Source of the DNA: Planctomycetota bacterium
Lineage (GTDB): Bacteria > Planctomycetota > UBA1135 > GCA-002686595
Direction of reading: 5' to 3'
Assembly (NCBI GenBank): GCA_016779225.1
Contig: JADHNZ010000022.1
Span: 1-49,782, forward strand
DNA: 49,782 nucleotides
This document shows positions 44,988 through 49,782 of the stretch, one piece after another. A program made the translations under genes and the position numbers. The notes under the pieces were generated by a model. It ran no database searches. It saw only the letters and a program-made list of their open reading frames with translations, and was not told where the DNA came from. Every line of letters begins with the position of its first letter. Positions within the stretch are counted from its first letter, which is position 1.

Positions 44988-45021
44988 AGGAGCCCGGCCC
45001 CAGACCTGGGGCCGGGCTCCT
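44988..45021 (+). terminator. Intrinsic terminator-like hairpin
   Basis: A perfect 15-bp GC-rich stem (AGGAGCCCGGCCCCA and its complement) with loop GACC, followed by CTTCCGTTTG, a T-containing tail. It lies 54 bp after the stop of the gene at 43369 and before the next gene on the same strand, so the two paralogs are probably separate transcription units. Confidence 0.8.
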
Positions 45022-45153
45022 TCCGTTTGCAGGGCCGGGCGGCGCGCGCCCCAGCACGCTCGGGCCGTCAGCCCTCGAGGGCCCTGGCGCGGGCGACAAC
45101 CCTCCCGCAGGGCAGCGCAGGTAACTCTCCAAGCTCGCTGCCATAATCCCCCC

Positions 45154-46338
45154 ATGCACCTCTCGAGCTCCCCCACCCTCAAGACGCTGGCACTCACCCT
45201 CAAGACGCTGGCACTCACCCTCAAGACGCTGGCACTCACCCTAATCCCCACTGCGCTGGGAGCCTGCGCCGCCTCGGGCGCGGGTGAGATCGAAGCCCCG
45301 GCAGCCGTCGAGGATGCAGACCCCGCGGAGGCCCCCACCGCCGATCTCGAGCGCGCCCTCGCCTGGCTCGTCGAGCAGCAGGAGGCCGACGGCTCCTGGG
45401 CCCCGGCCAGCGGCGAGGGAGCCGCCGCGGACCCGGCCGGCAACCGCGTCGGTGTGACCGCCATGGCGGCCCTCGCCTTCCTCGCCGAGGGCAACACCCT
45501 GGCCGCGGGCCCGCGCAAGGAGCCCTTGCGCCGCGCGATCGCATGGCTCCTGGATCAGCAGCAAGCGGACGGGCTGTTTGGTGCTCCGAGCGGGCACACC
45601 TTCCTCTACGGCCACGCGCTCGGCCTGCTCGCGGTGTCCGAGACCTCGGTGCTCACCGGAAAGGCCGCGGGCCTCGTTCCGGCGGTCCAGCGCGGGGCTG
45701 CCATGGCCGAGCGCGCCCGCAACCCCTACGGCGCCTGGCGCTACGACATGCCGCCCGTGGGCGACAACGACACCAGCGTCACCGGCTGGATGCTGACCGC
45801 CCTCCGGGCGGCCCGGGACGCCGGGGCCGAGGTCGAGGACGCCACCTTCGAGGGGGCCTGGGCCTGGCTCGACAGCGTCACCGACCCCGAGACCGGCCGC
45901 GTGGGCTACGACAGCCGAGGCAGCCGCAGCTCGCGCATCCCCGGCGTCAACGACCAGTACCCCGCCGACGCCTCCGAGACCCTCACGGCGGTGGGCATGT
46001 TCACGCGCGCCGTCAGCGGCGCTCCCCCGGTCGCACCCGAGATGGCCCGTGCCCAGGAGGACCTGCTGCTCGCGAAGCTCCCCCTCCACGACCCCGAGGC
46101 GAACCTCAGCGATCCGTACGCCTGGTACTTCGGCAGCCTGGCCGCGTACCAGCGCGGGGGTCGCCTGTGGAAGGCGTGGCAGCCGGCCATCGCGGAGGCC
46201 CTCGCTGCCGCCCAGGAGGAGGACGGCTCCTTCCCCCCGGTCGGCCCGTGGGACAGCCTGGGCGGCCGCACCCAGTCCACGGCCCTGTGCGCCATGACCC
46301 TCGCGGTCCAGTGGCGCTACAGCCGCCTGGCGCGCTGA
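45154..46338 (+). CDS. Lipoprotein paralog with prenyltransferase/squalene-cyclase-like fold
   Basis: 394 residues. The N-terminus holds three copies of LKTLALT and then a lipobox-like LGAC (Cys about 37), so it should be a lipoprotein. The mature domain is a paralog of the C-terminal domain of the upstream gene: ARNPYGAWRYDMPPVGDND against ARNPYGAWRYDVPPLGEND, NDQYPADASETLTAVG against NDQYPPEKGEAMTSVG, and GPWDSLGGRTQSTAL against GPWGYSGGRVYSTAL. The TonB-like anchor, acidic and Gly-rich parts are absent. No DxDD catalytic motif is seen. The pair suggests an inner-membrane and a lipoprotein form of the same binding domain; function unknown. Confidence 0.85.
   Translation: MHLSSSPTLKTLALTLKTLALTLKTLALTLIPTALGACAASGAGEIEAPAAVEDADPAEAPTADLERALAWLVEQQEADGSWAPASGEGAAADPAGNRVGVTAMAALAFLAEGNTLAAGPRKEPLRRAIAWLLDQQQADGLFGAPSGHTFLYGHALGLLAVSETSVLTGKAAGLVPAVQRGAAMAERARNPYGAWRYDMPPVGDNDTSVTGWMLTALRAARDAGAEVEDATFEGAWAWLDSVTDPETGRVGYDSRGSRSSRIPGVNDQYPADASETLTAVGMFTRAVSGAPPVAPEMARAQEDLLLAKLPLHDPEANLSDPYAWYFGSLAAYQRGGRLWKAWQPAIAEALAAAQEEDGSFPPVGPWDSLGGRTQSTALCAMTLAVQWRYSRLAR
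45178..45240 (+). repeat. Three perfect 21-bp tandem repeats in a signal peptide
   Basis: Three identical copies (45178-45198, 45199-45219, 45220-45240), each encoding LKTLALT. They make up most of the signal peptide's hydrophobic core. Copy-number change by slippage keeps the frame and would lengthen or shorten the signal by seven residues. Confidence 0.95.
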
Positions 46339-46371
46339 GGTCCCCCGCACCGGGTACCCCCCGATGAAGGA

Positions 46372-46406
46372 AGAGGCCCGGACACGCGATGCGTGCCCGG
46401 GCCTCT
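46372..46406. terminator. Bidirectional terminator between convergent genes
   Basis: A hairpin of AGAGGCCCGG pairing with CCGGGCCTCT, extended by CACGC/GCGTG around a GAT loop (one A-C mismatch). It lies between the stops of the lipoprotein gene (46338, +) and the DUF5666 gene (46457, -), so it can serve both. No strong T-run on either side. Confidence 0.75.
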
Positions 46407-46456
46407 CGCTTGACGCCCTCCGACCTCTCAAGCAGAGGGCGCCGGTGCCTGTTGGC

Positions 46457-47875
46457 TCAGTCGACCTCGAGTGAGAGCTCGTCTGCCGCTTGGTTCGTCG
46501 GATCCCCTCCGAACGGATCCCACTTGGCGTCGACGAAGCGCCCGAGGAAGAGCCCCTCAAAGAACTGGCTCTGGGAGATGGCCTGGTCGTTCTCGTCCCG
46601 ATAGACGGTCGATCCGTCAGAGAGGACTCGGGTCCCAAGAATCTCCACCTCCCCTGCGCCGAGTCCCTCGACGGCAGTCACGGGCCCACGGAGGCGCGCC
46701 TCCGTCTCGGGGTCTCTCCGCCGGAGGCGCTCGGCAACGAGCTCGCTGCCGTCGCGGTACCCACGCACGCGCACATAGTCCCCCACCAGCAGGTCTGCGA
46801 AGGTCAGCGGGTCCTGGTTGGCGCTGCTGTTGTCGTCCAGCTCCGTCTCGCCTCGGATGGACCAGTCCACTCCGAGGACGCGGACGGTCTGGCTCTGCAC
46901 ATCGGTGGCCTCGAGGGTCCAGGTCGTGCGGTGCGCGCCCGTGGACTGGATCTCGCAGGAGGTCGCGACCAGGACGCCCTCACTGTCGAGGCTGCCCTTC
47001 ACCTGGACCTTCACATTGTTGGTGAGGCTTGCGCTCGAGCCGTTCTGGAACACGGTCGAGCCGGTGGTGCGGACCGGCGAGCCGAGCACGCGGAAGTCTG
47101 CGGGGCTCGCGAAGTCCGTGATGTAGCCCTCGAGCTCGAGGCGCTGCCCCGCGGACCCCGTGCCAACGGCCGCTGGCTCGACCTTGTTAGCCACGAGGCT
47201 TGGGACGGCGGGGTTCCAGCCGCTGGGCGCGCCCTTGGCCTCAACGCGCTGGCCGTCCGTCACCACGCCACCCGGCATGTCCGCGCTGGAGGTGTCGAGG
47301 AGCAGCCCGCCGATTCGGAAGGAGGTCGGCGCAGACGACTCGGCCGTCCCCACCACCTTGTAGGTGTCCAGGGTGGGCTTCAGCTCGAGGTAGGTCGCGA
47401 AGACCGTGCCGCCCTGGGCCCGGGCACCGCTGACCTCCAGGAGATCCCCGGGAGCCAGGGTCTGGAGGCTGACGCCATTGAGGACCGTGTCGGCGTTGAC
47501 CCGAACCGTCTGGCCGAGCACCACGACGCTGGCGAGGCCTAGGTCGGGGTCGCTGATAACCACGCTCGTCACGGGCCCCTTCACCTCGGAGCGATAGGAG
47601 ATGGTTGTGGCGACGCCCTGCTCGAAGTCACCCGCGACCTCGATGAGCTGCCCCACGGCAAGATCGTCCTGGGTGGCGGGCAGGCCGTCCTTGAGGATCT
47701 GGGCGCTGTCGGAGTCAAAGGCAACCCCGTTGACGATGACGCTGCCGAAGCCGTCGATGGGCCCGCGTGAGGTGCCGGTGGGGACGCCCCCGCTGCCGCT
47801 GATGCCTCCGCTCCCGGCGCCGCAGGCGGCCAGCGCCGCGGCGAAGAGGACGAGGAGTGTGCGATGGATGTTCAT
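46457..47875 (-). CDS. DUF5666-type repeat lipoprotein
   Basis: 472 residues. The signal MNIHRTLLVLFAAALAACGAG has the lipobox LAAC (Cys18). The mature protein is built of repeated beta domains, each with patterns such as GPIDGFGSVIVNGVAFD, GQLIEVAGDF, VLGQTVRVNADTV and GDYVRVRGYRDGSELVAERL, the mark of DUF5666 proteins. About five units can be seen. Function unknown; probably on the cell surface or in the periplasm. It starts 19 bp after the stop of the DUF6502 gene, so the two form an operon, an association I recall from other bacteria. Confidence 0.88.
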   Translation of the reverse strand: MNIHRTLLVLFAAALAACGAGSGGISGSGGVPTGTSRGPIDGFGSVIVNGVAFDSDSAQILKDGLPATQDDLAVGQLIEVAGDFEQGVATTISYRSEVKGPVTSVVISDPDLGLASVVVLGQTVRVNADTVLNGVSLQTLAPGDLLEVSGARAQGGTVFATYLELKPTLDTYKVVGTAESSAPTSFRIGGLLLDTSSADMPGGVVTDGQRVEAKGAPSGWNPAVPSLVANKVEPAAVGTGSAGQRLELEGYITDFASPADFRVLGSPVRTTGSTVFQNGSSASLTNNVKVQVKGSLDSEGVLVATSCEIQSTGAHRTTWTLEATDVQSQTVRVLGVDWSIRGETELDDNSSANQDPLTFADLLVGDYVRVRGYRDGSELVAERLRRRDPETEARLRGPVTAVEGLGAGEVEILGTRVLSDGSTVYRDENDQAISQSQFFEGLFLGRFVDAKWDPFGGDPTNQAADELSLEVD

Positions 47876-47894
47876 GGATGCTGCCTGATTCGTG

Positions 47895-48773
47895 TTACGA
47901 GTTGAGTTCGGCCGCCGAAGCCCCCCCGGGGTCCTCGGCGGTGGTCGTGTAGGGCTCGACGATCTGGAAGGCCGCCAGCCCGAGGTTCACGCGCGGCTGC
48001 TCCGCGCCCTCACTCGAAGCCGCGGCAGTCTCGCTGTCCTCCGTGCGGGCAGCGAGCCAGCGGTCGAGGTCCTCGAGGAGGTCCTGCGCGCGGCGCCCCG
48101 AGTAGGTGAGGAACTCCCGCTGGTGCTCCGCGGAGAGCCCCTCGTACTTCACCTTCGACTGGTAGCGGTGCCCCCCCGCGGTCGCGCAGAGGTTGTGGTC
48201 GATGGTGCTGATGAGCTCCGCGGTGTCCGTCCCCAGGATCTGGAGGACCTCGGTGGGGTCCGCACTCGGCACATAGCCCGCGCTCGTCATGCGCAGCTTG
48301 CTGCCGACCTCCTCGAGCGCTCCGGCGGCAAGGAGCTCGTCTGCGAGCGAGCGAGGCTTCATGTCACCGCTGTGGCGCTGGCAGAGGAGGGTGAAGCTCT
48401 GCTCCCCGGAGAACGGAACCGGCATCGGCTGGCCATCCGGCCCGTGGAAGTCCGGGTCACGGCGCCAGGCCCCAAGCAGAGCAGCCGCCCGGTTGCGGCG
48501 CTCCCCCGCATCCGGAAGCACGGACTCCCGCAGGGAGCGGAGGCGCGCGACCTCCTTGCGGTTGAGGCCCGTCAGGACCGACACCCGCGATTGGGTGGGA
48601 CGACGCCCCTCAAGGGCAAACTCCTCGAAGGCCACATCCACGAACACCCGCCGCACCAGCTCGGTGACCGCGTCGCTGGCGACCCGATTGCGGATCAGGA
48701 CCCGCACCAGCGGTCGCAGGATCCTCGCCACCGCGGCAAGGAGGGTCTCGTGGTCGGGCTGGGCGGTGCTCAT
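47895..48773 (-). CDS. DUF6502 protein with a helix-turn-helix-like N-terminal part
   Basis: 292 residues from ATG 48773. The N-terminus ILRPLVRVLIRNRVASDAVT and RRVFVDVAFEEFALEGRRPT match the DUF6502 pattern, and PTQSRVSVLTGLNRKEVARL at about residues 59-78 looks like a helix-turn-helix. This suggests a DNA-binding regulator, which is inference. The C-terminal half has an alpha/beta region (LISTIDHNLCATAGGHRYQS). It is the first gene of an operon with the DUF5666 lipoprotein. A 24-bp palindrome sits 34 bp upstream of its start, a natural site for autoregulation. Confidence 0.85.
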   Translation of the reverse strand: MSTAQPDHETLLAAVARILRPLVRVLIRNRVASDAVTELVRRVFVDVAFEEFALEGRRPTQSRVSVLTGLNRKEVARLRSLRESVLPDAGERRNRAAALLGAWRRDPDFHGPDGQPMPVPFSGEQSFTLLCQRHSGDMKPRSLADELLAAGALEEVGSKLRMTSAGYVPSADPTEVLQILGTDTAELISTIDHNLCATAGGHRYQSKVKYEGLSAEHQREFLTYSGRRAQDLLEDLDRWLAARTEDSETAAASSEGAEQPRVNLGLAAFQIVEPYTTTAEDPGGASAAELNS

Positions 48774-48806
48774 CGCGATGGACCCATCATCGGACAGGCT
48801 GGCACA

Positions 48807-48830
48807 TTTGGGGGAATATATTCCCCCAAA
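48807..48830. promoter_or_regulatory. 24-bp perfect palindrome, probable operator
   Basis: Each half is TTTGGGGGAATA read 5' to 3' on its own strand, with no mismatch. It lies 34 bp upstream of the DUF6502 start. Its centre contains TATATT, a -10-like hexamer, though no good -35 box is at the right distance. Binding of a dimeric regulator is the simplest reading. Confidence 0.7.
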
Positions 48831-49139
48831 AATGAGTGGTCCCACTTCCAGGCCCCTTGAGGGGGGATTTCTGGGCTTCGAGTCCCCCAAAACGGGTCCG
48901 GGTCAGGCCGCTCGCCGGGCCACCCACCCTGCGAACCCGAGCCGGCAAGACAGGAAGCACCGCCGGGGAGGCGCCGGCAGGCAGAACCTCCAGGGCACGC
49001 CGTCTCCCCTCCCCGGGTGTGCTCTCCAGCGGCCAGGATCGAACCCTGTGAGCGGCCTGAGAGGCCCTGCCCCCTCCGGGCGCGCCGCGTCGTGCCCGGC
49101 CTGGCCTCGGGGACCCGCGCCGACCTCCCCCAGAACGCA

Positions 49140-49165
49140 AGCAGCCCCTCGGGAGAGGGGCTGCT
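49140..49165 (-). terminator. Terminator-like hairpin after the gene at 49210
   Basis: A perfect 11-bp stem AGCAGCCCCTC with tetraloop GGGA on the plus strand. Read on the minus strand it follows the stop at 49210 by 44 bp and is followed by TTGCGTTCT, a partly T-rich tail. Confidence 0.75.
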
Positions 49166-49209
49166 GGAGGCACCTGCGCCACGGGCGCTTGGCGGATGAG
49201 CCTCGAGGC

Positions 49210-49551
49210 CTAGGTCACGCGCATCCAGAACTTCTGGATGAACTCGGCCACATTGGCCTTGTCCCGCGAGAGCAGAGCCCCGCTGGACTGGCTGCTGCAG
49301 TGGGTCGCCGAGTTCGGGATGCCCTCGGGGCCCTCGACCCGCACCTGGATCGTCGAGGTCCCGCCCAGGAAGCCGTTCTTCTTGGTGGCCTCGAGACAGA
49401 GAGCCTCTTCGTCCACCTTGGTGAGGGTCCAGCCCGGCATATCCGCGGCCATCTCACGGGCGGCGCCGAAGATGTCGGCCTTCACCCGCGGAACGCGCAC
49501 GGGCTGATGCCAGCGCGCGGACGCCTGTTCACTCGTCTCGAAGCGGCCCAT
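49210..49551 (-). CDS. Small protein, possibly DUF1499-like
   Basis: 113 residues from ATG 49551; soluble, no signal peptide. The order GWTLTKVDEEALCLEATKKN, FLGGTSTIQVRVEGPEG, HCSSQSSGALLSRDKANVAE, then FIQKFWMRV resembles DUF1499 proteins (a Trp-containing strand, xxRV strand, SxSRxGxxDxGxN loop, final helix), but the identity is low and the assignment weak. It follows rpsT on the same strand and has its own terminator-like hairpin. Function unknown. Confidence 0.75.
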   Translation of the reverse strand: MGRFETSEQASARWHQPVRVPRVKADIFGAAREMAADMPGWTLTKVDEEALCLEATKKNGFLGGTSTIQVRVEGPEGIPNSATHCSSQSSGALLSRDKANVAEFIQKFWMRVT

Positions 49552-49592
49552 GGGGAGGGATCCTGCGGCACATGGGCCGCGGGAAGCGATCG

Positions 49593-49616
49593 CGGGAGCC
49601 CGAATCAGGGCTCCCG
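49593..49616 (-). terminator. Hairpin downstream of rpsT
   Basis: CGGGAGCCC-GAATCA-GGGCTCCCG on the plus strand, a 9-bp perfect stem that starts 6 bp after the rpsT stop on the minus strand. The tail is not T-rich, so termination may be partial or Rho-assisted. Confidence 0.7.
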
Positions 49617-49621
49617 GCGCC

Positions 49622-49782
49622 TCACTTGGCCGTCGCGGCGCGCGTCAGCTGGGACTTCTTCCGAGCTGCGGCGTTGGCGTGGATGAGGTTCTTCTTGGCG
49701 GCCTTGTCGACGCGCTTCATCGCCTCGGGGAGGGCCGCGGCGGCCGCCTCGGTGGTCTCCGCCTGCAGGACCTTCTTCACCG
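49622..49782 (-). CDS. rpsT: 30S ribosomal protein S20, C-terminal part (5' truncated)
   Basis: The last 53 codons run off the right edge. The encoded MKRVDKAAKKNLIHANAAAR, then RKKSQLTRAATAK, is the typical S20 C-terminus (xVDKAAKKGxIHKNxAARKKSRL). S20 binds 16S rRNA early in 30S assembly. The visible part is Lys- and Ala-rich as expected. A hairpin follows the stop. Confidence 0.93.
   Translation of the reverse strand, partial: VKKVLQAETTEAAAAALPEAMKRVDKAAKKNLIHANAAARKKSQLTRAATAK

Larger units (their letters stand above)
48774..49209. other. 436-bp gene-free stretch with a palindrome and a terminator
   Basis: Between the DUF6502 start and the stop of the small gene at 49210, both on the minus strand. 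It contains the palindrome at 48807-48830, a related GAGGGGGG...TCCCCC pair at about 48858-48892 and the hairpin at 49140-49165. Frames open here have no start, composition or context of a real gene. Confidence 0.6.

Noticed and set aside
43369..46338. Calling the two toroid proteins squalene-hopene cyclases
   Set aside because: The DxDD catalytic motif is not visible and the domains are shorter; only the fold similarity is supported.
49033..49050. GGATCGAACCCTG, resembling a tRNA T arm on the minus strand
   Set aside because: No matching acceptor, D or anticodon arms nearby, and the T stem pairs poorly. Treated as chance.

Overview
The window is a very GC-rich (about 70% by eye) bacterial chromosomal segment. 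Almost every base is coding, intergenic gaps are short, and no insertion sequence, prophage, plasmid gene or CRISPR array is visible. Several genes point to a deep-branching Planctomycetota: a DUF1549-like gene beside a DUF1501-like Tat protein, a large decaheme cytochrome with LVIVD-type and EF-hand repeats, and prenyltransferase/squalene-cyclase-fold proteins with acidic and Gly-rich linkers. The taxonomic call is inference; no rRNA gene is present.

Layout. 1-2427 (+): the end of a coiled-coil Lys/Ala-rich protein, a degenerate sulfatase-like lipoprotein and an exported protein of unknown function. 2435-8298 (-): an AddA/AddB-type helicase-nuclease pair. 8344-8420 (-): tRNA-Ile2(CAU). 8481-13138: a DinB-like protein, an M20 peptidase on the minus strand, an orphan gene and a PHP/DUF3604 lipoprotein. 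13135-17563 (-): a signalling operon of an Hpt protein and two paralogous HDOD-receiver-GGDEF proteins. 17718-25748 (-): lipA, E1alpha, E1beta, E2, a second E1alpha, E3 and lipB, i.e. pyruvate dehydrogenase plus both lipoylation enzymes. 25867-32083 (-): a DUF1549-like gene, a DUF1501-like gene and the giant cytochrome fusion. 32235-33380 (-): a divergent sigma-70 family factor. 33683-35802 (-): an acyl-CoA dehydrogenase and a methyltransferase. 35969-43101: a dGTPase-like HD hydrolase (+), a small tail-anchored protein (-), then rnc, mfd and a SurA-like protein (+). 43369-46338 (+): two terpenoid-cyclase-fold paralogs, the first with a TonB-like N-terminal anchor and the second a lipoprotein. 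46457-48773 (-): a DUF6502 HTH-like gene and a DUF5666 lipoprotein gene behind a 24-bp perfect palindrome. 49210-49782 (-): a small unknown protein and the end of rpsT.

How the parts work together. The clearest functional unit is the lipoate/pyruvate dehydrogenase operon: LipB and LipA make the lipoyl group on the E2 that E1 and E3 need. The Hpt/HDOD/GGDEF operon looks like a phosphorelay-to-c-di-GMP module in which one receiver has lost its phospho-acceptor. rnc-mfd-surA-like is a translationally compact housekeeping block.

The most unusual signals are four. (1) The tetranucleotide ACGT is nearly absent: ten occurrences found by eye, five of them inside one gene. (2) A TonB-like SxxxH anchor is joined to an alpha/alpha-toroid domain. 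(3) Ten CxxCH motifs, LVIVD-type repeats and nine EF-hand loops occur in one polypeptide. (4) A 24-bp palindrome lies directly upstream of the DUF6502 gene.
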